From: Saccharibacillus alkalitolerans
Lineage (GTDB): Bacteria; Bacillota; Bacilli; Paenibacillales; Paenibacillaceae
NCBI RefSeq assembly: GCF_011090185.1
Contig: NZ_JAAFGS010000003.1
Span: forward strand, 248,001 to 312,000
DNA: 64,000 nucleotides
Direction of reading: 5' to 3'
The notes under the pieces were generated by a model that saw only the letters and a program-made list of their open reading frames with translations, made no database searches and had not been told where the DNA came from. A program made the position numbers and the translations under genes. Below are positions 45,697 through 54,521 of this stretch, one piece after another; within the stretch, counting starts at the first letter, position 1, and each line of letters opens with the position of its first letter.

Positions 45697-46539
45697 TCAA
45701 GCGCTTCTCCAATCGCTGTCCGACGGACCGGGACCGTATCCAAGCAGAGCTTCGTCCGCGGCTTTCAGCAGATCCGATACGAATTCTTCCGGCGAGTCCA
45801 GACGGCTGCGCCCGTGCAGATGACGCTCGATGATCCGGTGTCCGCCGTCGCCGACGGACAGAAGCAGCCGTCTGCCCGAATAGCCGATATTTTGCACGGT
45901 TATCTGCCGGATCTCGTTCAACGGCACGTACGCCGCCTCGAAGCTGCCGCTTGGCAGCAGCGCGAAAGCCGCCAGGTCGCGGCTTGTGATCGCCAGAACG
46001 GTCGCATCCGCACGCAGCTCGTTCCAACTTTCGAAATCTTTATACAGCGCTCGGATTTCCTCGTCGGGCCCGATCGCCCCCGCGTTTCGCAGCTCCGCTT
46101 CCGTCTGCGGATCGACGCGCAGATGGCGCTTGATGCGCGGCTTGATATAGAACTGGATCGACAGAAATACGACCAGCCCGATAAACAGATTCACCGGCCC
46201 GCTGCCCGCTCCGAAGAACAGCGCCGCGGCCAGCACGGCGACCGCCGCCCATTGGCTGATCGTCAGCATCCGAAGCTTCTGCTCCCGGGTCCGGCGATAC
46301 CGCTTGAATCCTTCTCCCGGAACGTACTGCAGCTGATAATGTTCGTTCGCTTTGCCGACGCGCCGCGCGCGGATCAGCACCCAGATGCTGGCTGCGGTCA
46401 TCAGCAGTCCGGCAAGCATTATTCCGGCTTCCCCTTCGGTTATCGCCAGCGGAATAACCGGCCCGAAAAAAATCAGACCCGCCCAGCCGGTTAATCTCAG
46501 TTTCCGTACCTGCTTTTTATAATCGGAAGCCCCCATCAT
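45697..46539 (-). CDS. Membrane protein with C-terminal PH-like region, hypothetical
   Basis: Function not recognised. Of 280 residues, four membrane segments lie at about 16-35, 38-57, 92-107 and 112-131; the C-terminal half is soluble with a pattern like bacterial PH domains (VLAITSRDLAAFALLPSGSF, VPLNEIRQITVQNIGYSGRR), a layout known from YcxB-like and related proteins. GAAGGGACGAATC precedes the double ATG. No motif points to catalysis. Confidence 0.7.
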   Translation of the reverse strand: MMGASDYKKQVRKLRLTGWAGLIFFGPVIPLAITEGEAGIMLAGLLMTAASIWVLIRARRVGKANEHYQLQYVPGEGFKRYRRTREQKLRMLTISQWAAVAVLAAALFFGAGSGPVNLFIGLVVFLSIQFYIKPRIKRHLRVDPQTEAELRNAGAIGPDEEIRALYKDFESWNELRADATVLAITSRDLAAFALLPSGSFEAAYVPLNEIRQITVQNIGYSGRRLLLSVGDGGHRIIERHLHGRSRLDSPEEFVSDLLKAADEALLGYGPGPSDSDWRSA

Positions 46540-46655
46540 GATTCGTCCCTTCTTGTCGAATGCGTCAGGCAGATTACCCTACGCTTTGTACTCCCTGCTT
46601 GCTTTTCCATTTTAACCCTTTCCGCTTTTTCGAAAAAGATATTTTTTCCCTAATC

Positions 46656-46687
46656 AAAAAAAGAGCGTCCCCTTTTCGGGAACGCTC
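46656..46687 (-). terminator. Terminator of thrC
   Basis: GAGCGTTCCCG and CGGGGACGCTC arms pair (one mismatch) and are followed by seven Ts on the minus strand. Confidence 0.85.
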
Positions 46688-46704
46688 AACAATCCGTATC
46701 CGAT

Positions 46705-48120
46705 TTAAGCCTTGTTTACCGCGTCGCCCGCAAAAAAGGCTTCGAGCTGGCGCGTAACTTCGGCTTTATCGTTCTCGATCACGGTCTGGTACTGCTCTTT
46801 CGCGATCAGCTCCGCGATTTCGACCGGGAATTCCTGCACGATGTCGAGCAGGCGGATCGCCTCGTCGAACTTCGCCGGATGCGCGGTCGCGAACGAGACC
46901 GTGATTTCGCCGTCTTCGTTGAACGCTTCGTATGCCGCTACCCCGCAAGCCGTATGCGGATCGAGCAGATAGCCGGTCTCGGAACGGTATTTCCCGATCA
47001 GTTCCAGATTCTGCTCGTTCGTGGCGCCCAGCGCCTGAAGCTCGGACTGTACGCGCCGCAGCAGATCGCCTTCCACGACGATCCGGCCCTCGCTCGCCAA
47101 TGTGCCCATGTACGCCGACACCTTAGCGGAATCTTCGTCCAGCAGATAATACAAATAGCGTTCGAAGTTGCTCGCCACCTGGATGTCCATCGACGGGCTG
47201 TGCGTTTTGCGGAACTCGCCCGGCCGGTATTCCCCGGTTTTGACGAAGCGCTCCAAAATGTTGTTCTCGTTGGTCGCGATGATCAGCTTATGGATCGGCA
47301 GCCCCATCTTTTTGGCAAGGAAGCCCGAGAAGATGTTGCCGAAGTTGCCGGAAGGCACGCTGACGTTGATCTTCTTCGATTCGCCGGCCTGCTCGGCCGC
47401 GCGGAAGTAGGCGTAGAAATAGTAGACGGTCTGCGCCAGAATCCGCACGAAGTTGATCGAGTTGATCGCGCGCAGATGATGTTCGCCCTTGAATTCCAGA
47501 TCGGAGAACAGCTCCTTGATGATGCGCTGGCAGTCGTCGAAGTTGCCTTTGACAGACAGGTTCAGCACGTTTTCGTCGTGTACCGTCGTCATCTGAAGTT
47601 CCTGCACCTTGCTGACTTTTTCGTGCGGGTGAAGGATGCAGATCTTGATGCCTTCCTTGCCGCGCACGCCCTGGATCGCCGCCGCTCCCGTGTCTCCCGA
47701 AGTCGCGCCCAGGATATGGATGATCTCGCCGCGCGTCTTGGAGACGTACGAGTAAAATTCGCCCATGAACTGCAGCGCCACGTCTTTGAACGCGAACGTC
47801 GGGCCGTGGAACAGCTCCAGAATGTACAGCGAATCGTCCAGCTTGCGCAGCGGGGTCACTTCCGGATCGCGGAAAGTCGCGTAGCTGGCGTCTACCAGCT
47901 CTTTCAGATCCCCCTGCGGAATTTCGTCGTTCGCGTACAGCGAGAAGATCTCGATGAACAGCTCGCGGAAAGGCAGACCTTTCCACCACTCCAACGTGTC
48001 CGAAGACACGGCCGGGATTCGTTCCGGAACCATCAGGCCGCCGTCTTCGCCCAGCCCCATCAGGACGGTATCGATAAAGCCTTTCGGTGCAACTTGACCT
48101 CTTGTACTGATGTAGTTCAT
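46705..48120 (-). CDS. thrC: Threonine synthase (long form)
   Basis: Last step of threonine synthesis: converts O-phosphohomoserine to threonine and phosphate with pyridoxal phosphate. The 471 residues, the start MNYISTRGQVAPKGFIDTVL and the late IATNENNILERFVKTGEY identify the long type found in proteobacteria and yeast, unlike the short ThrC of Bacillus subtilis. PLP Lys112 lies in GPTFAFKDVALQF, and the phosphate loop in SVPSGNFGNIFSG. The ATG at 48120 follows GGGGGCTTACG. It stands alone, not with hom or thrB. No T-box motif was seen in the 190 bases upstream. Confidence 0.95.
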   Translation of the reverse strand: MNYISTRGQVAPKGFIDTVLMGLGEDGGLMVPERIPAVSSDTLEWWKGLPFRELFIEIFSLYANDEIPQGDLKELVDASYATFRDPEVTPLRKLDDSLYILELFHGPTFAFKDVALQFMGEFYSYVSKTRGEIIHILGATSGDTGAAAIQGVRGKEGIKICILHPHEKVSKVQELQMTTVHDENVLNLSVKGNFDDCQRIIKELFSDLEFKGEHHLRAINSINFVRILAQTVYYFYAYFRAAEQAGESKKINVSVPSGNFGNIFSGFLAKKMGLPIHKLIIATNENNILERFVKTGEYRPGEFRKTHSPSMDIQVASNFERYLYYLLDEDSAKVSAYMGTLASEGRIVVEGDLLRRVQSELQALGATNEQNLELIGKYRSETGYLLDPHTACGVAAYEAFNEDGEITVSFATAHPAKFDEAIRLLDIVQEFPVEIAELIAKEQYQTVIENDKAEVTRQLEAFFAGDAVNKA

Positions 48121-48309
48121 CGTAAGCCCCCAATGATCGAAAAAGTTGTCGTGCGCTGCGGCGCGCCCTACGTTCCGCCAGGCGGAAACCATGGACGATT
48201 CGCGGTTCGAAATTCGCCGCCCGCGATTTTATTTGTTCAATCATACCCCGAAACGGACATGCGATGACAGTCTTTTTTTACATTTCGCATTCAAAAATTC
48301 CCGGCCGGT

Positions 48310-48813
48310 TTAAGGGGATTCGCCAAATTTCGAGGACAGTTGTCCATGATCGGCGTACATCTCTTCCGCTCTTTTTTTCAATTCGCTCTGCCGATACAAG
48401 ATGAATGCGCGCATGTACCGCTTCAGCACAAAAGCGTCGAACAGGCGTCCGAGCGGCCCGAGCGGCGAAGCGAAGTCCAAAATGTCCCGCACGATCGTCC
48501 CTGCGGCCGTCTCCTCGAATTCATGCCGATGCATCATGCGCGCGAAAGCGCCCCGGGTCATCCGGTCGACGAAAAAGCGCGGCGCCTCCAGCTCCTCCAC
48601 GATCGACGACAGCCGCTGCCGCACGCCGAAATGAACCGCTTCGAACACGACCGTCTCTCCTTTTTCCATCAGGCCGTCCCTCCGCCCGCCGGGCATCGTC
48701 CGCTCTTTCGTCGAAGGCCATACCGTCCGCGGATGCAGTCCCACGTCCCGCGCGGCATCGAAGCAGAGCGCGATCGGCGCATGGACGACGACCTCTTCCT
48801 TCACGACAACCAT
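48310..48813 (-). CDS. SRPBCC (START-like) family protein
   Basis: 167 residues with the ligand-binding helix-grip fold: VVVKEEVVVHAPIALCFDAARDVG in outline at the start, EAVHFGVRQRL in the middle, and the FARMMHRHEFEETAAGTIVRD strand pair, then a long C-terminal helix. Such proteins bind hydrophobic ligands, but annotations such as cell division inhibitor rest on thin evidence. The ATG at 48813 follows AAGGAGTGACGTCT. It is upstream of thrC but about 190 bases away. Confidence 0.8.
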   Translation of the reverse strand: MVVVKEEVVVHAPIALCFDAARDVGLHPRTVWPSTKERTMPGGRRDGLMEKGETVVFEAVHFGVRQRLSSIVEELEAPRFFVDRMTRGAFARMMHRHEFEETAAGTIVRDILDFASPLGPLGRLFDAFVLKRYMRAFILYRQSELKKRAEEMYADHGQLSSKFGESP

Positions 48814-48913
48814 AGACGTCACTCCTTCCGGGATGGACATTTCGGGATCGCTTTTTATCGAAAAGAGATCCGACTTACGGAGAGAGTTTTTCGGCGCTCG
48901 GCAGTCTCCCCGC

Positions 48914-49120
48914 TTAAGATCGCGCGATCTTGTCGTTAACCCTTATCTTTTTGGAATCGACGATCGCGGTCCGCAGCTTTTTTGCCCGCTCTGCCCAGAG
49001 CGTGCTCTCCGGCAGCAAACGCTGCATAATGCGGCAAAATGCGTAACCGGTGTAAAGTCTCGTCAAACCGCGCGGTCCGGCACCTTCCCAATCCTCGTTA
49101 TAAAATCGCTGCCTGTCCAT
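48914..49120 (-). CDS. Small hypothetical protein, 68 residues
   Basis: Not recognised. ATG at 49120 follows AAAGGAGACGCGAAC, a good site. The product is basic, with a helical C-terminal half (CRIMQRLLPESTLWAERAKK); no membrane segment. It begins 21 bases after the DUF2625 gene on the same strand, so it is likely the second gene of that operon. Confidence 0.55.
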   Translation of the reverse strand: MDRQRFYNEDWEGAGPRGLTRLYTGYAFCRIMQRLLPESTLWAERAKKLRTAIVDSKKIRVNDKIARS

Positions 49121-49141
49121 GTTCGCGTCTCCTTTCGGATT

Positions 49142-49819
49142 TCAACTTTGCGCCAGCTGCCGCCTCATGTCCTGCTGCAGATCCCACAATTCCGCGGCGG
49201 AAACCGGTGTCCGGTCCGCTCTGTTCACGTCGCGTCCTTCTTCCGACCACAGGAACGGATAGATCCGCATCGCCTGGAAGCCGCCCAGCGCCTCCGCTTC
49301 TTCTTCCCAGCCGTTCCATCGGAACGTTCCGTAATACTGCTCCAGGTCGCCATTCAGTGCCCAGTCCAAAAAGTCCGTATATCCCTTCTCCGTGTCTTCC
49401 CACTCCAGCGTATCCGGCGCAAAATAATAAACGTTCGGCGCACGGTCGTTGAACGCGCCGTTGTTGATCGCGAAAAAGCCGCCCGCGATGTCGTAGGCCG
49501 CAATGACATAACCTTCCGGCTTGAACTTGAGCTCAAGCGGTTCCGGCCCCAGCCCGTTCCAGGAACGGATATCGCCCGCGATCTCTTCGCCGCCCGAACC
49601 GAGCACCCTCAGCCAGCCGCGATCGATCAGCAGTCCGCCGCAGTTCAGCACGACCGCGCCCAGCGTCGTCCGGTCGCTCGTCTGCATGCCGACCAGCGTT
49701 TCTTCGGCCCGCTGCCGGTCCCTATCCAGCACTCTGACTTCGTTTTTCGCCGTTCGCAGCGCTTCCGACAGTTCCGGCCAGGCGCTGTCTTCGGACAGCA
49801 GCTCATGCAATTCTTTCAT
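49142..49819 (-). CDS. DUF2625 family protein
   Basis: 225-residue soluble protein of unknown function. The family pattern is clear: MQTSDRTTLGAVVLNCGGLL, DRGWLRVLGSG, FFAINNGAFNDR, VYYFAPDTLEWEDTEKGYTD and the final PVSAAELWDLQQDMRRQL. The two Asn-Gly-rich loops and many Trp residues suggest a binding protein. The ATG is preceded by GAAAGGATGAATAGAAACG. Likely first gene of an operon with the 68-residue protein. Confidence 0.87.
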   Translation of the reverse strand: MKELHELLSEDSAWPELSEALRTAKNEVRVLDRDRQRAEETLVGMQTSDRTTLGAVVLNCGGLLIDRGWLRVLGSGGEEIAGDIRSWNGLGPEPLELKFKPEGYVIAAYDIAGGFFAINNGAFNDRAPNVYYFAPDTLEWEDTEKGYTDFLDWALNGDLEQYYGTFRWNGWEEEAEALGGFQAMRIYPFLWSEEGRDVNRADRTPVSAAELWDLQQDMRRQLAQS

Positions 49820-49985
49820 CGTTTCTATTCATCCTTTCCGCACATCTCTTGCTTTTTATTGTATAGAAAGGGGAATGCGGACTCAAACGGCTTCATTTTC
49901 CCGACTCTACGGCCGATATAAGTTCTGCATACCCCGGGGCTTTTTCGAATCCGGACTATCCTATCGGACATTGGAGGAATTTGTC

Positions 49986-50252
49986 ATGAAAAAGAGCTTT
50001 GCTTACGGCCTGAGCTTCGCCCTGCTGCTTGCGATCGCGGTGCCGGTCTCCCAGCAGACGGCCCGCGCCGAAGCCAAGAAGTACAAAAACTGCACCGAGC
50101 TGAACAAGGACTACAAAGGCGGCGTCGCCAAATCGGCCGGCATCAAAAACAAAGGCGGCAAAACGAAATACAAGCCGTTCGTATCGGCCGAGCTGTACGA
50201 AGCGAACAAGAAGAAAGACCGCGACCACGACTTTATCGCCTGCGAAAAATAG
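49986..50252 (+). CDS. Secreted Excalibur calcium-binding domain protein
   Basis: 88 residues. A signal peptide (KKSFAYGLSFALLLAIAVPV, cleaved near residue 29) precedes a small Excalibur domain: NCTELNKDYKGGVAKSAG and the calcium loop DRDHDFIACEK with its two cysteines. Such domains bind calcium outside the cell and often accompany nucleases, but here the domain stands alone. GGAGGAA lies 6-7 bases before the ATG. A terminator follows at once. Confidence 0.9.
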   Translation: MKKSFAYGLSFALLLAIAVPVSQQTARAEAKKYKNCTELNKDYKGGVAKSAGIKNKGGKTKYKPFVSAELYEANKKKDRDHDFIACEK

Positions 50253-50277
50253 GGATGCCATTCGGCATCCCTTTCTT
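50251..50277. terminator. Terminator after the Excalibur gene
   Basis: AGGGATGCC and GGCATCCCT pair with a 4-base loop and run into TTCTTT on the plus strand. It overlaps the last base of the stop codon and may also serve the convergent gene at 50292. Confidence 0.85.
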
Positions 50278-50291
50278 TATGGAGCCGCGGC

Positions 50292-50777
50292 TTACAGCCA
50301 GCGCGCCGCTTTGCGCCGGATGACCGGAATTCCGCGGCTGTCCGCCCAAGCGATCAGCTCTTTGACCCGGCGATCACCGGAATCCTCGTCCGAAAACTTG
50401 AAGGAGTAATCGTTCGGCACGAACCAAGCGCCCCTCGGCTGGATACCGATCGAAGGCTTTTCTTCCCACGATACGTAAATGCGCTTGATCCGTTCTTTCG
50501 GCAGTTTTTTTCGGCGAAGCTTCAGGTTCTCCTCGCCCCATTCGATTTTGTACGGAGGACGGAACATCTGCCAGACGGAAATCAAAGTGATCCCTGCCAT
50601 GACAATGGCGATCCCTAATGAAAAACGGAAATTGAACGGATCGCTCCATCCCGCGCTCCATTGTTCGTAATGCTGACGAGCCAGCATAAACCACAAAACG
50701 GATTGAATGCCGCAGCCTGCCGCAGCCGTCACCGGATAAGCGCTGCGCACCTCGTAAGTCCGAGCTTCTTTTTCCAT
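50292..50777 (-). CDS. Membrane protein, hypothetical
   Basis: Function not recognised. The 161 residues have two membrane segments (about 15-32 and 50-68) and a soluble C-terminal half with a PH-like strand pattern (IEWGEENLKLRRKKLPKERI, IYVSWEEKPSIGIQPRG). The ATG at 50777 follows AAAGGAGACAGGATC; an in-frame start at 50798 is less well placed. It ends next to a terminator shared with the convergent Excalibur gene. Confidence 0.7.
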   Translation of the reverse strand: MEKEARTYEVRSAYPVTAAAGCGIQSVLWFMLARQHYEQWSAGWSDPFNFRFSLGIAIVMAGITLISVWQMFRPPYKIEWGEENLKLRRKKLPKERIKRIYVSWEEKPSIGIQPRGAWFVPNDYSFKFSDEDSGDRRVKELIAWADSRGIPVIRRKAARWL

Positions 50778-50954
50778 GATCCTGTCTCCTTTCCGCAAAT
50801 CCGTTCTTTCTTAAATAAACGCCTCGAAAAGAAAAAAGTTCCAAAACAAAACAAAAAAATGGAAAAGAAGAAAACGGCGAAAAGATACGATTCTTTAATC
50901 CGCAGGCGAATCCGCCAAATCGATTTGAAGTGCCCTGACGCAGAACGACCGAGC

Positions 50955-51422
50955 TTACAGCGTCAAAAAATAGTTCAGATACTCCTCGTCGCGCTTGTAT
51001 CCCCGATTTTCGTACAAGCGCTGCGCGGCGAGATTGTCCGGCGCGGTGGACAGGGCAATCCCCTTCGCTCCGGTCAGCTCCGCGTGATGCCGGGCCGCAT
51101 CCAGCAGCATCCCGCCGATCCCTCGTCCCCGAAAGCTTTCTTCTATGTACAAATCGTTCAAGATCCATGACCGCCTCATCGATACCGAGGAAAACGTCGG
51201 ATACAGCTGCACAAAGCCCGCGGCCGCGGCCGTATCCGCCTCCTCCGCCAGCAGAACGACGGATTGAAGCTGTCCCAGCCGCTCGCCCAGGAAGCGGGCT
51301 GCCCCTTCGAGGTCCGACGGCTGCCGGTAAAAGACCCGATAGGCGTCGAACAGCGGCGCGAGCCGCTCCACATCCGCCGGCGACGCCGAGCGGATTCGCA
51401 TTCCGTTTTGCCTGATCTTCAT
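50955..51422 (-). CDS. GNAT acetyltransferase
   Basis: 155-residue N-acetyltransferase. Motifs: IRSASPADVERLAPLFDAYR, the acetyl-CoA loop YIEESFRGRGIGGMLLDAA (about 93-111) and the end APDNLAAQRLYENRGYKRD, typical of Firmicute GNATs of unknown target. Its ATG overlaps the stop of the upstream phosphotransferase as ATGA, with GGAGGAATCG as ribosome site, so the two are coupled. An acetyltransferase next to an aminoglycoside-phosphotransferase-fold protein is suggestive, but neither is a known resistance gene. Confidence 0.87.
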   Translation of the reverse strand: MKIRQNGMRIRSASPADVERLAPLFDAYRVFYRQPSDLEGAARFLGERLGQLQSVVLLAEEADTAAAAGFVQLYPTFSSVSMRRSWILNDLYIEESFRGRGIGGMLLDAARHHAELTGAKGIALSTAPDNLAAQRLYENRGYKRDEEYLNYFLTL

Positions 51423-52273
51423 TCGTTCGATTCCTCCTGTTCGGCAGATCCGTCTTCGCGCTCTTCGCCGGAGAGCCGCTCCAGACGATGCCGTACCAGG
51501 CCGAGCAGCTTGACCTTCTCGGCTTCCGGAATCGGCTCGATCAGGCGCGCGGCCGCCACGGGCAGCATCCAGCGCTCGATCTCCGCTTCGGAGAAGCCCG
51601 ATTGTTCCGCATAGCTCTTCAAATAGACGCCGCGAAAGATCTCCGCCGCATGCGCCATGCTTCCGCGCGGCCCTCCGGCTTCCGTGCCGAAGCCGAGCAG
51701 CAGCAGCGTGCGCGCGGCGTCATACAGCGGATGGCCGCAGCAGGCGTCGATCCAGTCGATCACCCGCCAGCCCTCCTCGTTTTCCATCACGTTGCCGGGA
51801 TGAAAATCTCCGTGGCACAGCCGGCCGTCATCCGGCAGCCGCCGCAATTCCGCCAGCACGGTCCTCCGTTCGTCTTCGCTGAGCAGCTCCGCCCGTCCGA
51901 TCCGCTCGATCAGACGTTCCCTCTGGGAATCATCAAGGTTGTCCGCTCCGAGTGCGTTCAGCCGAACATGATAGGCCGCAAACTCCCCTGCCGCCGCTTC
52001 CGCCGTCTCGGGTTCGCGCTGCAGCCGCTGCAGCAGCGACTCCCCTTCGATGCGCGCCAAGAGGATCGCTTCGCGGCCGCCGTACCGCGCTCTGCCGAGC
52101 GGCTTTGCCGCAGGCAGTCCCTGCGCGTACGCCCATTCGCTTTTCCGATACTCGTTATCGACGCTTTCTTTCCCGAACCATTCGCGAAACAGCTTCACGA
52201 TCCGTCCTTGATCATCCGTGAAAATCTCGGCCGTGCCGCCGTCGCCGACCCGGCTCCATTCCCGCACTTCCAT
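51419..52273 (-). CDS. Phosphotransferase (APH/choline-kinase fold)
   Basis: 284-residue kinase-like enzyme. The catalytic loop is RLCHGDFHPGNVM (His-Gly-Asp, then Asn) and the metal-binding Asp lies in RVIDWIDACCGHPLYD. The N-terminal lobe has the nucleotide-binding Lys in GRIVKLF. The family phosphorylates small molecules such as aminoglycosides, choline or sugars; the substrate here is unknown. No clear ribosome site precedes the ATG beyond GAGAGGTGACCG. First gene of a coupled pair with the acetyltransferase. Confidence 0.87.
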   Translation of the reverse strand: MEVREWSRVGDGGTAEIFTDDQGRIVKLFREWFGKESVDNEYRKSEWAYAQGLPAAKPLGRARYGGREAILLARIEGESLLQRLQREPETAEAAAGEFAAYHVRLNALGADNLDDSQRERLIERIGRAELLSEDERRTVLAELRRLPDDGRLCHGDFHPGNVMENEEGWRVIDWIDACCGHPLYDAARTLLLLGFGTEAGGPRGSMAHAAEIFRGVYLKSYAEQSGFSEAEIERWMLPVAAARLIEPIPEAEKVKLLGLVRHRLERLSGEEREDGSAEQEESNE

Positions 52274-52304
52274 CGGTCACCTCTCCCCTCCGCCTTCGCG
52301 GCTG

Positions 52305-52556
52305 TTATCTCCGAGCGGTCGGGCGTTCCAGCGCGTACAGTTCGTCTTCGATCTGCATAAGCTTTTCGTTGACCGCCGCTTTGGCGTCGCGCACCGCCTG
52401 GTTGTAGATGTAGGGCGCGAACCGGTGCAGCATATGGTCGAGCAGTGCTTCCGCCGCGATCGTTCCGATTTCTTCGCCCCGTTCTTCGTAAAAATAAGCC
52501 TGCAGATCGGCGACCATTTCGTCCTTTCGTTCCTTGGGCAGTGTAATCGGAATCAT
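52305..52556 (-). CDS. DUF2164 family protein
   Basis: 83 residues. The sequence IPITLPKERKDEMVADLQAY, then AAEALLDHMLHRFAPYIYNQ and VRDAKAAVNEKLMQIEDELY match the small helical DUF2164 family, of unknown function. The ATG follows AAAGGGATGAACTC. It lies between an acetyltransferase gene (18 bases upstream) and the phosphotransferase gene (31 bases downstream), all on the minus strand, so a four-gene transcript is plausible. Confidence 0.85.
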   Translation of the reverse strand: MIPITLPKERKDEMVADLQAYFYEERGEEIGTIAAEALLDHMLHRFAPYIYNQAVRDAKAAVNEKLMQIEDELYALERPTARR

Positions 52557-52574
52557 GAGTTCATCCCTTTCGTT

Positions 52575-52988
52575 TTAGATGCTGTTCGGCCGGCTTCCTT
52601 TGCTGCGGTGCATAACGACCTGCCGGGTCGCTTCGAAGCCGCTCTCCTGATAATACTCCTTCAGCTTTGCCGAGCAGAATAAGCTGACGACTTCGATTCC
52701 GCTTAGTTCTTTCATCATTTTGTCCATCAGCTGCCGGCCGATTCCTTGGCTTCGATGCGCATGCAGCACGACCACGTCTTCCACGTAAGCCCGGTACACC
52801 CCGTCGGACACGGCACGGCAGAAGCCGACCAGCTTTTTGTCCTCCCAGGCTCCCAATACCACGCCGTGCGCCAGCAGTTTGCGAATGCCGTCTTTCGTCC
52901 GCTCGGGCCACCAGTCGACATCCTGATAAAGCCGCATCAGTTGAAGCGGGGGAATCGGTTTTTCCGTATGCAGTTTGATGACCACCAT
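52575..52988 (-). CDS. GNAT acetyltransferase
   Basis: 137-residue N-acetyltransferase. It shows LYQDVDWWPERTKDGIRKLL, the acetyl-CoA signature VVVLHAHRSQGIGRQLMDK (about 72-90) and KLKEYYQESGFEATRQ, the form found in phosphinothricin-like or spermidine-like small GNATs. Target unknown. The ATG at 52988 is ten bases after AAGGAGG. First gene of the run 52988-50955 on the minus strand. Confidence 0.87.
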   Translation of the reverse strand: MVVIKLHTEKPIPPLQLMRLYQDVDWWPERTKDGIRKLLAHGVVLGAWEDKKLVGFCRAVSDGVYRAYVEDVVVLHAHRSQGIGRQLMDKMMKELSGIEVVSLFCSAKLKEYYQESGFEATRQVVMHRSKGSRPNSI

Positions 52989-53142
52989 GTGTCCGAGGCC
53001 TCCTTGTCGGTTGCTTGTGTCGTTCCCGGTTGTTTTGACTATGCCCCAAATTCGCGGCAAAGTCGAGTCCTTCCTTTCTCGCTCCCCCTTTTTAGGCTAT
53101 AATAAAAATCGTTTGACAAATCGGGAAAGGAAGAAAAGGTTC

Positions 53143-53760
53143 ATGAAATCGAAACGAAATTCGCGTCCGGGACGCAAAAAAACAAGCTTTTCCTTCCGGA
53201 GTTCGCCTTTTGCTTGGATGCTTCTCCTGCTGCTCGTCTCGTTCCTCGTGTTCGTTCCGGGGCTTTATTCGGATACGCTCGGACTCGGCCTGCAGCGCGG
53301 GATGCTCATTACGATTACGCTTCAAGCGGCACTGGCCTGGTTGTCCGTGCTCGCCCTCTTGTACTTCGGCAGCCGGCTGCTGATTCGCATGCGAAAAGAA
53401 ATCGTCAAACAGTATCCGGCCTTTTTTTATGCTTTGTGCTGGTTTGCCCTTTTGGCCGTCGCAGTCCTGATCCTGGGTTTCTTCGAAACTCCCCGGGTCA
53501 CCTCCGATCTTTTTCATTATTACGCGCAGGGCGCGATCGAAGAACGGATTTCCAATGTCGCCGCGACCAACGAAGTTTGCAATAAAGGAGGCAGAACGAC
53601 GACCTGCACGCTGTGGATCGAGCTGGAAGACGGCAGCCGGTATGCGACCAAAGGGGCTCTCTCCGACCTATTCGAGCAGCGCGCGGACGTCAAAGCGATC
53701 CGGATTCTGCCGCTCAGCCGCCGCATCGTCGGCGTCCGTACGGAAGAGGGCTGGATGTAA
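53143..53760 (+). CDS. Membrane protein of unknown family, first of a tandem pair
   Basis: 205 residues. A basic start is followed by three membrane segments (about 24-44, 52-76 and 92-115) and an extracytoplasmic or cytoplasmic C-terminal domain of 80 residues with two Cys in EVCNKGGRTTTC and the pattern ASRYATKGALSDLF in outline, ending RRIVGVRTEEGWM. The downstream gene is a paralogue with the same layout. TATAAT at 53098-53103 may be its -10 box. GGAAAGGAAGAAAAGG precedes the ATG. No relative recognised. Confidence 0.75.
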   Translation: MKSKRNSRPGRKKTSFSFRSSPFAWMLLLLLVSFLVFVPGLYSDTLGLGLQRGMLITITLQAALAWLSVLALLYFGSRLLIRMRKEIVKQYPAFFYALCWFALLAVAVLILGFFETPRVTSDLFHYYAQGAIEERISNVAATNEVCNKGGRTTTCTLWIELEDGSRYATKGALSDLFEQRADVKAIRILPLSRRIVGVRTEEGWM

Positions 53761-53780
53761 AACGATGAAAGGAGTTCATT

Positions 53781-54425
53781 ATGCCTTCCAAACCTGATCT
53801 TCAAAAACCCGATCCCCGTGGCGACTCGTCTTCGGCACCCGAGAAAACCCGCCGGGCTGCGTCTCTCCCCCCGCTCGCGTGGATGGCGCTCGTCGTGGCG
53901 CTGCTTGCCGTATTTGCCACAGAGTCGTTTTACGTTCAAGCTCTGGGTCTTGACCTGCAAACGGCGCGGCTCGTCGTCATCGCTGTCCGCTGCGCCGCCC
54001 TTTGGCTATCGGCCTTCGCGCTCGGCTATGTCACGATCCGCCTGATGCTGCGCAGCACACGGAAAAACGCCGGCGTTTATCCCTCCTGGCTGCTTGCCGT
54101 ATTGGTGACTGCCATACCGCTTATGCTGCTGGCAGTTCTGACTTTCGGCTATCGTACCCCTCAGGCGACTCTCGATTTGGCCCGCTACTATGCTTCGAAT
54201 GCGGTCGCGGAAAAAGAAATAGACGCTTCTTCGGTTCACGAAATTTGCAGGCGGGGCGGCACTTCCAACTGCAAGCTGCGATTCCGGTCGACAGACGGCG
54301 AAGACTTCGTCGTAAAAGGCGAACTGATCGACATCCTCCGCACGCTGCCCGACATCCGCACGGTGCGCGTGCTTCCGTCGAGCCGCCTGATCATCGGCGT
54401 TCGTACGGAAGACGGCTGGCTGTAA
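53781..54425 (+). CDS. Membrane protein of unknown family, second of a tandem pair
   Basis: 214 residues, same layout as the preceding gene: polar start, three membrane segments (about 33-51, 63-87 and 103-123), and a C-terminal domain with two Cys (HEICRRGGTSNC), KGELIDILRTLPDIRTVRVL and the closing RLIIGVRTEDGWL. About a third of residues agree with the first copy, so the duplication is old. It starts 20 bases after the first gene, with GAAAGGAG before the ATG. Function unknown. Confidence 0.75.
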   Translation: MPSKPDLQKPDPRGDSSSAPEKTRRAASLPPLAWMALVVALLAVFATESFYVQALGLDLQTARLVVIAVRCAALWLSAFALGYVTIRLMLRSTRKNAGVYPSWLLAVLVTAIPLMLLAVLTFGYRTPQATLDLARYYASNAVAEKEIDASSVHEICRRGGTSNCKLRFRSTDGEDFVVKGELIDILRTLPDIRTVRVLPSSRLIIGVRTEDGWL

Positions 54426-54462
54426 GTCTCCGCGGATGCCCGGCCGCCGAGCCGATGTCCAA

Positions 54463-54498
54463 AAAAGCCCGGTGCGCACTATGGTGCGCCCGGGCTTT
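54463..54498. terminator. Terminator after the tandem membrane-protein genes
   Basis: AAAGCCCGG plus TGCGCAC pairs with GTGCGC plus CCGGGCTTT with one bulge around TATG. A runs before and T after allow use from both sides. Confidence 0.85.
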
Positions 54499-54521
54499 GC
54501 GCCGTCCCGAGGGAAGGCCCG

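Noticed and set aside
48121-48309. T-box or other amino-acid leader before thrC
   Set aside because: No AGGGTGGNACCGCG-type T-box sequence or stem set was seen.
51419-52273. Aminoglycoside resistance gene
   Set aside because: The fold is right, but general small-molecule kinases share it and no resistance-specific subfamily motif was recognised.
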